This document shows, one piece after another, positions 7,182-15,391 of a stretch of DNA of 64,000 bases. The position numbers were made by a program, and so were the translations under genes. Location: positions 248,001-312,000 of the forward strand of contig NZ_BBOJ01000022.1 of assembly GCF_000974445.1 (NCBI RefSeq), read 5' to 3'. This DNA comes from Lentzea aerocolonigenes. Lineage in GTDB: Bacteria; Actinomycetota; Actinomycetes; Mycobacteriales; Pseudonocardiaceae. The number at the start of each line of letters is the position of its first letter. The first letter of the stretch is position 1. The notes below the pieces were generated by a model, which saw only the letters and a program-made list of their open reading frames with translations, was not told the origin of the DNA and did not search any database.

Positions 7182-7559
7182 ACCACCGCCGAAGCCCTCG
7201 AAACCGATCTACTGCGCTACGGCGTCGACCTGCTTGACCTTTACCGAGGCCGCTTGTCCTACCGCCGCGTGTGCGCGCTCGTCGCGAACCTGCCCGAGGA
7301 CGCGGCGGTCTGGCGCACGGGCGGGGCAGACGCCGGCTGGACTCGCGCGGATCTCGCGCTGGCCGCGCTGGAACGCCGCGTCACGCTGCTGTGGGCGACC
7401 GTCGCCACCGCGCTGGGCCACGAGGTCACCGAGGCCGACGTGACCAGTCCACTCGACCAGCTCACCGCCTCGTCCTCCGCCCCTGCTGCGGAAGGAGGTG
7501 GCACCGAGCCCGAGACGAAGTCCCTGCGCGAGATCGCGTTGTGGATGCGGGGCGGGTGA
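7149..7559 (+). CDS. Tail assembly chaperone, T extension (made by -1 frameshift)
   Basis: An open frame of 136 residues with no useful start or ribosome site of its own. Read after the -1 slip at 7149 it continues the upstream chaperone as PVVVGRLLADDTTAEAL, giving a 226-residue GT-type fusion (6880-7149 joined to 7149-7559). The T part contains 'RLSYRRVCALVANLPEDAAVW' and a helical end that in GT proteins recruits tail tube subunits to the tape measure. Annotation as a separate gene from the ATG-like codon near 7254 would miss about 35 residues. Confidence 0.82.
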   Translation, partial: PVVVGRLLADDTTAEALETDLLRYGVDLLDLYRGRLSYRRVCALVANLPEDAAVWRTGGADAGWTRADLALAALERRVTLLWATVATALGHEVTEADVTSPLDQLTASSSAPAAEGGGTEPETKSLREIALWMRGG

Positions 7560-7565
7560 TCGCCC

Positions 7566-10481
7566 CTGACCTTCGTCGGACACACCTACCTCAAGGTCCT
7601 GCCCACCCTCGTCGGCCTCGGCGCGGCGGTGAAGAAGGCGATCAACGAGGAGGAGCGCGGCGCCCCGGACATCAGCCTGGGTGCGCAGATCCAAACCGCG
7701 CTCGCCCGCGCCCAGCTCCAACGGCTCGCCGCCGAGGGCGACCAGACCGCCATAAGGTTGCTCGCCCAGCTCGACGCCGCCCCGGCCGAACGTGAAGCCG
7801 CCGCGCTGCGGGAACGCCAGAGCCGCAAGGAAATCAAGATCCGGGCGGTTCTGGACAAGTCGTTCACGACCAGCCTGGCGGGCCTCGGTCAGCTCGACCG
7901 GGCACTCACCGGCACCACGACCGAGATCACCCGCAACACCGCCGCTGTGGGTGCTGCCGCGCTGAAGTACGGCGCGTATGCCGGAGCGCTCGCCCAAGCC
8001 ATCAGCCTCACCGGTGGCCTGGGTGCGGCGGTGGCCACGGCGTCGGGGTCGCTGCTGGTGCTCCCGGCCGTGGGCGTCGCCGCGGCCGTCGCGGTCCGCA
8101 CGCTCAAGCTCGGCCTTGACGGTCTGTCCGATGCGTTCAAGGCCGAGTCCGCGCAGGACTACGCCAAGGCGGTCAAGGACTTCCCGCCCGCCATGCGGGA
8201 GACCACCGACGCCGTCCGGGCATTGCGGCCGCAACTCGACGGCCTCCAGCTCGACGTCCGCGCCAACCTGTTCGCCGGGCTCGGGAAGGAGGTCGAGCAG
8301 CTCGGCGGCACCTACCTTCCGGTGCTGCGGCACGGCCTGGCCGACATCGCCGGAGGCTTCAACCAAGCGGCCCGCAACGCCGCGACGTTCGCCCGCGACG
8401 GCCGCACCGTCGACGACGTCCGGCTGATCCTCGACCAAACCAGCCAGTCCGTCCGCGCACTGTCCGGCGGGGCCGCGCCACTGCTCCAGATCATCCGTGA
8501 CCTGGCGGCGGTCGGCTCGCAGTTCCTTCCCGGCTTCGCGTCCGGCTTCGCCGATGGCGCAACGAGTCTGGCCGCCTTCGTCGCCCGTGCCCGCGAGACC
8601 GGGCAGCTACGCGAGTGGATGAGCGCCGGGCTCTCGGCGGTCGGCGACTTCCTGACCACGCTGGGAAACCTGGCCCGGATCGTGTTCACGGTCCTCCAGG
8701 CCGCCAACACCCACGGCGCCAACCTGTTCGGCACGCTCTCGGCACTGACCGGGTCCATGCTCGCGTTCCTCCGCAGTGCGGAGGGAACCACCGCGCTGCA
8801 CCAGCTCTTCAGCGGTCTCAACGCCGCCGCCTCCGGGCTGCTGACCCTGCTCCAGGCCGTAGGCCGCGCGTTCGCCTCCGACACGGTGCCCGCTATTGGG
8901 CAGCTCGGCGCGTCCCTGGGGCAGGCCTTCACGATCCTGGCCGCCGGGGCGAAGCCCGCCGCTGAAATCCTGGCCGTCCTCGCACCCCTGGCGGGGGTCG
9001 CCGCGCAGGCGCTCGCCTCGGTGCTCGTGCCGGCATTGGGCGCCGTCTCGGGCATCGCGGCCGAGCTCGCGCCCGTCGTCGGCGAGCTCGTACAGGAGCT
9101 CGTCGGCGGCGCACTGGCCGACGGCATCCGCGAACTCACACCCGACCTGCTCGAACTCGCCCGCGCCGCGAAACCGCTGGTCGCCTCCCTCGGCCGCCTC
9201 CTCGTTCAAGCCCTTCAAGCGGCCGTGCCCGCCGCGTCCGCGCTGCTCAAGGCCTTGACCCCGATCGCGACCGAGCTGGGCGGCGCGCTGGTTCAGGCCA
9301 TCGAAGCGGCGCTACCGCTGGTCACGATCCTCGCGACGATCTGGTCGGACGTCCTGCTGGCAGCCTGGGAGCAGGCACGGCCCGTCCTACCGATCTTGGT
9401 CGAGTCCATCAAGCAGCTCGTGACCGCGCTCGACCTGTCGGCCGCCACGCCGTCACTGGTCGAGACCGGCTCGCTGCTGGGCAAGATCCTCGCTGACGCG
9501 CTGCGCAACCTCGTTCCGCTGATCCCGCCGCTGGTCGCGGCGTGGGTGCAATTCTGGAGCGAGGGCCTGCTGCCGATGACGCCGCTGTTGCTGCGCATCG
9601 TCTCCGAGCTGCTGCCCGAGCTGCTGCCGCTGCTCGCCGAGCTCGTGCCGCTGATCACTCAGGCGCTCGGCATCATGACCGTCTGGAACGCCGGGCTGCT
9701 CAAGTTCGCCGGTGTCTTCCTCGACTACGTGATCCCCGCGCTGAAGCTGTTCGTCAGCGACGGCGTCGCGCCCGCCTTCCGCAACGCCGTAGAGATCATC
9801 TCCAGCGCGCTCGCGCTCATCCAAGGCGTGGTCAACACCGCCCTCGCACTGCTCCGCGGCGACTGGAGCGGCGCCTTCCGCGGCCTGCAAGAGATCGCGG
9901 CGGCTGGGTGGCGGCTGCTCGTCTCCGGCGCCGAGCTGGGCATCCGGTCCCTGCTCGGCTTCCTGGGCGGCGTCCCCGGCCAGATCCTGGCCAGCTTCGG
10001 CAACGTCGGCTCGCTGCTGATGGAGGCGGGCAAGTCGCTGATTCGGGGCTTCCTGCGCGGCATCGAGTCCATGATCGCCACCGTCCGCGCGAAGTTGCGG
10101 GAGCTGACCGACCTCCTGCCCGACTGGAAGGGACCGCCCGAGCGAGACGCGAAACTGTTGCGCGCCAACGGTGTACTCATCATGCGCTCCCTCGTGGACG
10201 GCTTCGAGGCCGAGGAACCGGCCGTGCGCCGCTACCTCACAGACCTGACCGACCGTATCCCCGCCGCCACGCTCGCCGTCGAGACCGGACCCGTTGCCGC
10301 GCAACGACTCGCCGGACAGGCTGCTGCCACGGCCGGCCGGGACCGCGGCTCAGACGCGGACCTCGCCGCGCTGGTCGACGCGATCGAGCGCCTGGCCGCG
10401 CGGCCGGTCGTGGTGCAGGTCGGCGCGACCGAGATCGCTCGCGCCACGGCCGAAGGCCAGCACGCGTTGTCCCGGAGGTGA
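7566..10481 (+). CDS. Tape measure protein
   Basis: A very long protein whose length sets tail length; it fills the tube and is released at infection. Coding clearly begins before the GTG at 7629: the frame reads TFVGHTYLKVLPTLVGLGAAV from CTG 7566, just after the chaperone stop, and GGGTGATC (7554-7561) is a good ribosome site for that CTG. This gives 971 residues. The N-terminal third contains hydrophobic helices (around 130-165, ALKYGAYAG and GVAAAVAV), the middle is a long helical, alanine- and leucine-rich repeat-like region, and the C-terminal part has 'LLPDWKGPPERDAKLL', a motif common near the end of actinophage tape measures. The start codon is inferred. Confidence 0.88.
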   Translation: MTFVGHTYLKVLPTLVGLGAAVKKAINEEERGAPDISLGAQIQTALARAQLQRLAAEGDQTAIRLLAQLDAAPAEREAAALRERQSRKEIKIRAVLDKSFTTSLAGLGQLDRALTGTTTEITRNTAAVGAAALKYGAYAGALAQAISLTGGLGAAVATASGSLLVLPAVGVAAAVAVRTLKLGLDGLSDAFKAESAQDYAKAVKDFPPAMRETTDAVRALRPQLDGLQLDVRANLFAGLGKEVEQLGGTYLPVLRHGLADIAGGFNQAARNAATFARDGRTVDDVRLILDQTSQSVRALSGGAAPLLQIIRDLAAVGSQFLPGFASGFADGATSLAAFVARARETGQLREWMSAGLSAVGDFLTTLGNLARIVFTVLQAANTHGANLFGTLSALTGSMLAFLRSAEGTTALHQLFSGLNAAASGLLTLLQAVGRAFASDTVPAIGQLGASLGQAFTILAAGAKPAAEILAVLAPLAGVAAQALASVLVPALGAVSGIAAELAPVVGELVQELVGGALADGIRELTPDLLELARAAKPLVASLGRLLVQALQAAVPAASALLKALTPIATELGGALVQAIEAALPLVTILATIWSDVLLAAWEQARPVLPILVESIKQLVTALDLSAATPSLVETGSLLGKILADALRNLVPLIPPLVAAWVQFWSEGLLPMTPLLLRIVSELLPELLPLLAELVPLITQALGIMTVWNAGLLKFAGVFLDYVIPALKLFVSDGVAPAFRNAVEIISSALALIQGVVNTALALLRGDWSGAFRGLQEIAAAGWRLLVSGAELGIRSLLGFLGGVPGQILASFGNVGSLLMEAGKSLIRGFLRGIESMIATVRAKLRELTDLLPDWKGPPERDAKLLRANGVLIMRSLVDGFEAEEPAVRRYLTDLTDRIPAATLAVETGPVAAQRLAGQAAATAGRDRGSDADLAALVDAIERLAARPVVVQVGATEIARATAEGQHALSRR

Positions 10482-10485
10482 TCTG

Positions 10486-11274
10486 ATGGGTTCGCTGTGG
10501 ATCGGACCGCCCGGACGTATGCGTGAAGTCCGCAGCGCGGCAACAGAGTTCGACCGCTCGGTCCAGCTCGGGATCGAGGAGTTCGCGGCGCTGTCGGGCG
10601 GGGTCACCACTACCCGTCTGGCCGCGCCGCCCCGACGGCTGTCGCTGTCCTGGTCCGCGCTCGCCGACAGTGAATCGCAGTGGATGGAAGCGTTGGCGCG
10701 CAACGTGTACGGGCCTGGGCCGCTGGCCGTGATCGACCCCGCCTCCCGCAACCTCTTGGAGGGCGGCCAATCGCAGGGCTACGGCCCCCGCTCCGCCATC
10801 AGCAACGGCGGATGGGGCACGCTCATCGAACGCGACGACCACGTCCTGACGCTCACCGATCCCCGCGACAACGACCAGCTGGTCTACGACCACTCGCACT
10901 GGATCGGCTACCCCGTCACCGCTGGCCTTCCCGTACACCTGGCAGCAGGGCTGCCAGACGCGCAGTGCCAAATGACGTTCTACACAGCAACTGAGGGGTT
11001 CGTCAGCTCACACGGACCCGCGCCGACCTTGACCGTCATGCCGCCTGCTGGCGCGGCGTTCGTCGCGCTTCGGGTGATCCTGCGCGCGTGGAGCGGAACA
11101 AGGCCGATCGGCCCCGTCCTGATGCGCATGGGCGAGCCGATCGCCCCCGGCGACCTCGGCGCGCTCGGCGACGGATGCCCGCCGATGTCCGTCACCGCCT
11201 ACAGCGACAAAGCCCGGCCGCCGCACCACGACCTCACACTGAACCTGGTGGAGGTGCGCCGTACTCCCCGCTAG
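10486..11274 (+). CDS. Minor tail protein (distal tail-like)
   Basis: A 262-residue protein right after the tape measure, where siphoviruses encode the distal tail protein that starts the baseplate. ATG 10486 follows a complete ribosome site GGAGGTGATC. The N-terminal part (residues 1-110) contains 'PPRRLSLSW.ALADSE..WMEALARN' and 'GPGPLAVIDPASRNLL', a pattern shared by actinophage tail proteins with a Dit-like core; the C-terminal half (about 120-240) is beta-rich and may be a carbohydrate-binding domain. The start of the next gene is unusual (see that entry). Confidence 0.7.
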   Translation: MGSLWIGPPGRMREVRSAATEFDRSVQLGIEEFAALSGGVTTTRLAAPPRRLSLSWSALADSESQWMEALARNVYGPGPLAVIDPASRNLLEGGQSQGYGPRSAISNGGWGTLIERDDHVLTLTDPRDNDQLVYDHSHWIGYPVTAGLPVHLAAGLPDAQCQMTFYTATEGFVSSHGPAPTLTVMPPAGAAFVALRVILRAWSGTRPIGPVLMRMGEPIAPGDLGALGDGCPPMSVTAYSDKARPPHHDLTLNLVEVRRTPR

Positions 11275-11410
11275 CGGAAACCTCATCTCCGCCCTGCTCG
11301 ACGCCGAGCGCACCAACACCAGCCTGACCCGGCTCGCCGGCCGCGACCTCACCGACCAAGTCACGTCATGGAGCCTCGACCGCGCTTACGACTCGGACCT
11401 GCCCGAGCAG

Positions 11411-13468
11411 ATGCGCGCCGCGAACGGCAGCGCCTCGGCCGAGCTGCGCATGACGCTGTCCGGCGCGGACGGCAAGACCGCCGCGCAGCTCTACAGCCCC
11501 TACGCTCCGCACGCCACCGCCGACATCGCCCGGCCGCGCCAGTCCGTCACGCACGGCTGGGGTATCGCGGGCGAGGCCCTGCCCGGCTTCCGGGGCATGG
11601 TCCGCGACCGCGCCGCCACCAGCGCCACAGGGGTGGTGGAGCTGTCCGCGCTCGACGGCGCCGAGCGGCTGCGCGACGCGGCGAGGTTGCCCGCGGCTGT
11701 GTCCGCGAACACCACGCCCATCGCGTCCGGGGTGTGGGTGGTCGATCACCTGTTGCGCAACGCGGGCATCCACACCAGCCCGCCACCGCGCCCCGGCTGC
11801 ATCCTCTACGCCTCGATGCACGGCGGCCTGGCCCCCAACATCGGCTTCTACCGTGACCACGTCCTGAACCTGCTGGACTGGCGGCGCGACCTGGCCCCGT
11901 GGGAGATCGCCCCGGTCCCCGGCTGGGGCCAGTACACCGCACGCTGGGACCCGCGTACCCGCACCACCGTTCCCGGCGCGCAGTTGCTGGCCGAGTTCTG
12001 GGTGGACAACACCAACCTCGGATCGGTCGGCGGAAAGGTTCAGCTCGGCCTGTTCTTCCAGGCCGACACGCAGACCAACAACGTCCGCTTCAGCGTCGAC
12101 TTCGTCAACGAGGCCATCACGCTGGGCACCGACGGCACCTCGGCCACCATCAACACCAGCCGGTTACGGACCAAAGGCCGGTGGCACTGCGGGGTCTACT
12201 GGGCAGTCGGCTTCGACCGCGTGTTGCACGGCTACTTCTTCATGTCCGGCCCCAACGCACCGGACCCGTTCTACACCCTCGACATGGGCCGGTTCCCGGT
12301 CATGCCCGCCACCCAGCTCAACTACGTCGAGCTCGTCGCCGGTCTGCCCGTCGAAGCGGTGCAGGTGTCCAAGATGGACACGTTCATCAACACCAAAGAC
12401 GACTGGGAACCACCGTGGCAGCGCGGCGCGGTGCTCGATGACGTCGGCTCCCAGCTCAACGCCATCCCACCCACCCAAGGCTCCGCGTGGGAGATCATCA
12501 CCGCCGTCGCCAAAGCCGAACAGGCCACGGCCGAGTTCGACGAGTTCGGCATCTTCCGGTGGCGCCGCAACACCCGCTTCACCTCACCGGGCTCGCCGAT
12601 GGCGACCGTGACCAGCGCACGCGAGATCGCCTCGCTGCGCGTCTCGGAAGCGATCGACGCCGTCCGCAACGTCATCGACGTCCCGTACTCCGTGTACACA
12701 GCGGGCGCGACGACCACCCGGTTCACAGACACCGAAGGCTCGTGGATTCCCGCGTTCGGCACGCTGACGTTGCGCTACGACTACGACAGCTCCGAGTACG
12801 ACAGCCCGCCCCCGATCGTCTACGTCAACACCGTCCCGGCCAACACCAGCCGCGTCCGGTTCTCCAACCAGTCCAACGGTCTCGGAGGCGTGCACGGCGC
12901 GGTGGAGTCCACCACCGAACGCGACGGCGACCAGCTGATCATCACCTTCCGCAACCGCACCGGAAACGACCTCTTCCTCACCACCAACACCGGCACCCCC
13001 TCGGTGTCCATCGCCGCGATCACGCTCGCATCCGGTAGCCCGCAACGGTTCTCCATCCGCCGCTACGACCAGACCAGCCGCGACCGCTACGGCTCCCAGG
13101 TCTACGTCGTCCCCGCCACCCCGTGGATTCAGATGTCCACCGCCGCCGGACGCATCGCGGACTACCTCCTCAGCGTGGCCGCTTCACCGCTGCCGATCCT
13201 CGGCGACGTAGAGATCCTGCCGGACCCGCGGCTCCAGCTCGGCGACCTCGTGCGCGTGGTCGACGACGTCGGCGCGGCACTGTCCACACCGGCCTGGATC
13301 GTCGGCAACAAGATCAGCGGCGACAGCACCGGCCGCATCCGCCAGGTCCTCACCCTGCGCGCCACCACCAGCCCCGGCCCACCCGCAGACGCGGGCCTGT
13401 TCCCCGATCCCGCCTTGAGCCCCGACGCCCGCGCACAGCTCCAGCGTGAAGGCGTCCGGGTTCCCTGA
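11411..13468 (+). CDS. Minor tail protein / baseplate hub with lectin-like domain
   Basis: A tail protein of at least 685 residues. The minimal frame from ATG 11411 cuts off clearly coding sequence: upstream the same frame reads ISALLDAERTNTSLTRLAG and LTDQVTSWSLDRAYD, open back to 11243. GGAGGTG at 11250-11256 precedes a GTA codon at 11261; no ATG, GTG or TTG lies between, so the true start is non-canonical or CTG 11294. Residues about 180-300 (LGLFFQADT, VRFSVDFVN, GRWHCGVYW) look like a concanavalin-type beta-sandwich, followed by 'AWEIITAVAKAEQATAEFDEFG', typical of baseplate hub proteins. It probably contacts the host surface. Confidence 0.78.
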   Translation: MRAANGSASAELRMTLSGADGKTAAQLYSPYAPHATADIARPRQSVTHGWGIAGEALPGFRGMVRDRAATSATGVVELSALDGAERLRDAARLPAAVSANTTPIASGVWVVDHLLRNAGIHTSPPPRPGCILYASMHGGLAPNIGFYRDHVLNLLDWRRDLAPWEIAPVPGWGQYTARWDPRTRTTVPGAQLLAEFWVDNTNLGSVGGKVQLGLFFQADTQTNNVRFSVDFVNEAITLGTDGTSATINTSRLRTKGRWHCGVYWAVGFDRVLHGYFFMSGPNAPDPFYTLDMGRFPVMPATQLNYVELVAGLPVEAVQVSKMDTFINTKDDWEPPWQRGAVLDDVGSQLNAIPPTQGSAWEIITAVAKAEQATAEFDEFGIFRWRRNTRFTSPGSPMATVTSAREIASLRVSEAIDAVRNVIDVPYSVYTAGATTTRFTDTEGSWIPAFGTLTLRYDYDSSEYDSPPPIVYVNTVPANTSRVRFSNQSNGLGGVHGAVESTTERDGDQLIITFRNRTGNDLFLTTNTGTPSVSIAAITLASGSPQRFSIRRYDQTSRDRYGSQVYVVPATPWIQMSTAAGRIADYLLSVAASPLPILGDVEILPDPRLQLGDLVRVVDDVGAALSTPAWIVGNKISGDSTGRIRQVLTLRATTSPGPPADAGLFPDPALSPDARAQLQREGVRVP

Positions 13469-13487
13469 CCACCCGAGACGGAGGTTC

Positions 13488-13781
13488 ATGGACCCGTCCC
13501 TGCTGCCCCAGCTCGGCGTGGCCGCAGCGCTCGTGATCGTCGTGGGCTACCTACTCACCGCCAACCACAGGCTCATGACCGCCAACCGGTCCGACCGCGC
13601 CGAGTACCTCAAAGCCCTGGCCGCACGCGAAACCGCGCACGCCGAGGCGCTGACCGCGCTGCGCAATCGCGTGTCCGTGCTCGAAGAGCGCATCGCCGAA
13701 CTGGAAGACGAACTCGACCGCGAGCGCGACCGCCGCCGCGCAGCCGAGGACATCGCCGCCGCCGTGCGACGCCACACCTAA
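13488..13781 (+). CDS. Small membrane-anchored coiled-coil protein
   Basis: A 97-residue protein starting at ATG 13488 after GGAGG. One membrane helix (residues about 7-25, LGVAAALVIVVGYLL) is followed by a charged coiled coil (residues 35-95, rich in E, R, A, L with heptads such as LEERIAELEDELDRE). This resembles the small membrane proteins found in actinophage lysis regions. It could be a holin accessory or a spanin-like protein; the function is not known. It ends just before a strong terminator. Confidence 0.62.
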   Translation: MDPSLLPQLGVAAALVIVVGYLLTANHRLMTANRSDRAEYLKALAARETAHAEALTALRNRVSVLEERIAELEDELDRERDRRRAAEDIAAAVRRHT

Positions 13782-13798
13782 CCCCACCCCCACAAGCG

Positions 13799-13832
13799 AA
13801 CGGCCGTCACCGCCTGGTGACGGCCGTTTTTT
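13799..13832 (+). terminator. Rho-independent terminator of the tail operon
   Basis: A perfect 13-bp stem (13799-13811 with 13816-13828), a 4-base loop and a run of six T at the end (13827-13832). It separates the tail module from the lysis module, so the lysin gene may have its own promoter or be reached by readthrough. Confidence 0.9.
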
Positions 13833-13859
13833 GTTGCCCACCAACAGGAAGAGAACACA

Positions 13860-14609
13860 TTGGCCTGGCGCGTAGCCAACTCCCTGCTCACCCTCCGAGA
13901 CCAGTTCAACGCCAAGTTCCCCGGCCGCAACAAGGCCAGTGACGGCACCATCGGCGACCCCAGCCACCAGGGCACCGACAGCGACCACAACCCCTGGTAC
14001 GGCGGCATCGTCACCGCCATCGACATCACCCACGACCCCGCCCACGGCGTGGACATCGACCGCATCACCGACGAACTCCAGGCGTCGCGCGACCCGCGGA
14101 TCAAGTACGTTATCGCCAACGGACTGATCATGGACACCCGGCCGCAGTTCAACCCGTGGCAGTGGGTCCGCTACACCGGCGACAACCCGCACACGTCGCA
14201 CTTTCACCTGTCGGTCGTCGCCTCCCCGCTGTGCGACGACCCGCGCCCGTGGAACCTGCCGATCCTCGGCGGCGCCAGCACCCAGCCGCCGACCCGGCCG
14301 CCGACAAAGCCACGGTTCCCCCTGCCCGAAGGCCACTACTTCGGCCTGATCACCGGACCGAACGAGTCCCACGGTGGTGCGCCCGAGTCGATGGGCGGCA
14401 TCCCGAACGAGCAGTACTACGTCCGGCTCATCCAGGAAGAGTTGCAGCGCCTCGGCTTCGCCCCCAACTACCCCGGCTGGGCCGACGGAATATTCGAGCA
14501 GCCCACCGCCGACGCCGTCTCCGCCTGGCAGCGCGCCTACCGGCCCAACAGCACGTCCCGCTGGGGCGAGGTCTGGTGGGACGACTGGGCCGACCTCATC
14601 CGCCCATGA
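13860..14609 (+). CDS. Endolysin: M15-like peptidase with peptidoglycan-binding domain
   Basis: A 249-residue lysin. The N-terminal domain (residues 20-120) has the zinc-ligand pattern of M15-type peptidases: H36/D42-H43, then D55-I-T-H58-D, and H111-x2-H114-x-H116, so it should cleave a peptide bond in the cross-bridge or stem peptide. A proline-rich linker (about 140-155) leads to a C-terminal domain (about 183-245) with 'VRLIQEELQRLGF', 'GIFEQPTADAVSAWQRAY', the PG_binding_1 pattern. TTG 13860 is used, preceded by AGGAAGAG. It overlaps the holin gene by four bases (ATGA). Confidence 0.82.
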   Translation: MAWRVANSLLTLRDQFNAKFPGRNKASDGTIGDPSHQGTDSDHNPWYGGIVTAIDITHDPAHGVDIDRITDELQASRDPRIKYVIANGLIMDTRPQFNPWQWVRYTGDNPHTSHFHLSVVASPLCDDPRPWNLPILGGASTQPPTRPPTKPRFPLPEGHYFGLITGPNESHGGAPESMGGIPNEQYYVRLIQEELQRLGFAPNYPGWADGIFEQPTADAVSAWQRAYRPNSTSRWGEVWWDDWADLIRP

Positions 14610-15016
14610 CCCCACAACCAGTGCCCGCCGCGCTCACGCCCGGCGGGCACTGGGTCATCTCCCTCGCCCTCGTCGTCTGGCTGCTCATCAAGGGCAGCCG
14701 GGCCGCCGTGCTGTGGCTCGAACGCCACGACGACACCCAACCCACACCGGAGGTTGCTCCTTTGCTCGAACCCCGTCCCCGCCCGCTGCGCGCCGTCGCG
14801 ACCTGGGTAGGCCTGATCACCGCGCTGGTCTCCTGGCTGGTCGGCTCCGGCCTACTCACCACCGGCCAGGCCGACGCCATCAACGGCACCGTCGCCGCGG
14901 TCCTCGCGCTGCTCGGCGCGTTCGGCGTCGCGCTCGCCGGAGAACGCAAGGTCACCCCGACCTTGGACCCACGCGACGACGCCGGCCGACCCCTGCACCC
15001 TCTCAACGTCGAGTGA
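14606..15016 (+). CDS. Holin, possible dual-start holin/antiholin
   Basis: A 136-residue membrane protein coupled to the lysin by an ATGA overlap. There is one membrane helix near residues 15-30 (WVISLALVVWLLI), a hydrophilic stretch with acidic and proline residues, and two more helices (about 64-82 and 92-110) with a basic, charged tail, the usual look of an actinophage holin. Inside the gene, an in-frame TTG at 14762 has a perfect GGAGG (14749-14753) eight bases upstream; starting there would give an 84-residue form with only the last two helices. A two-product arrangement as in lambda S is therefore possible, but not proven. Confidence 0.75.
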   Translation: MTPQPVPAALTPGGHWVISLALVVWLLIKGSRAAVLWLERHDDTQPTPEVAPLLEPRPRPLRAVATWVGLITALVSWLVGSGLLTTGQADAINGTVAAVLALLGAFGVALAGERKVTPTLDPRDDAGRPLHPLNVE

Positions 15017-15043
15017 CCCACCAGCACAGCTAGCCCACGCCCA

Positions 15044-15087
15044 CCAGCGCGAGGAGTCCCTAGGCCTCGCGCTGGCCTGGGGACTCC
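15044..15087 (+). terminator. Two overlapping, mutually exclusive hairpins
   Basis: Stem A pairs 15044-15054 with 15065-15075 (11 bp, perfect, 10-base loop). Stem B pairs 15053-15066 with 15074-15087 (14 bp with one mismatch, 7-base loop). They share bases, so only one can form at a time. The place after the holin suggests a terminator, though there is no T-run, and the competing folds look like an attenuator or a binding site for a protein. Confidence 0.6.
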
Positions 15088-15113
15088 CGCGCCTTCACCG
15101 GGGGGACCCGCGA

Positions 15114-15257
15114 ATGACCGCAGCAGCCCAGCAGCCGGACGCCTGGACGGTCGACCACATCGAGACCGAGCCCTTGGACGACGCGCAGCGCGACCAGGGC
15201 GTGAGCACTCTCGCGACGCTCATCAATTCCTGGAATGAAATACAGCGCTCCGCGTAA
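15114..15257 (+). CDS. Small acidic protein upstream of the integrase
   Basis: A 47-residue frame starting at ATG 15114, preceded by a GGGGGGACC tract, and ending at TAA 15255. The product is acidic (DHIETEPLDDAQRDQG) with a short amphipathic helix at the end (LATLINSWNEIQRS). Small genes next to serine integrases can encode recombination directionality factors, but nothing here shows that. The codon use is GC-rich up to the last codons, where the AT-rich upstream region of the integrase begins. Confidence 0.5.
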   Translation: MTAAAQQPDAWTVDHIETEPLDDAQRDQGVSTLATLINSWNEIQRSA

Positions 15258-15391
15258 AGCCGACCATTAATAAATTGGGACCAAGAGTGCTACATTCCGG
15301 AACATGACAGAGGGAATTACCGGAATGAGCAGAGTCTTGCCAAAAACAGCGCCTATTCATGCGCCTACGCCGATTACTTGGGGGAACTTCT
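15258..15391 (+). promoter_or_regulatory. AT-rich integrase upstream region with dyad and leader ORF
   Basis: About 130 bases much richer in A and T than the surroundings, the likely promoter and control region of the integrase. It has an inverted repeat ATTCCGG / CCGGAAT (15294-15300 and 15320-15326, 19-base spacer). A 32-codon open frame from ATG 15304 to TAG 15398-15400 overlaps the integrase start at 15392, which would allow coupling of leader and integrase translation. No exact -10/-35 pair was assigned. Confidence 0.5.
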
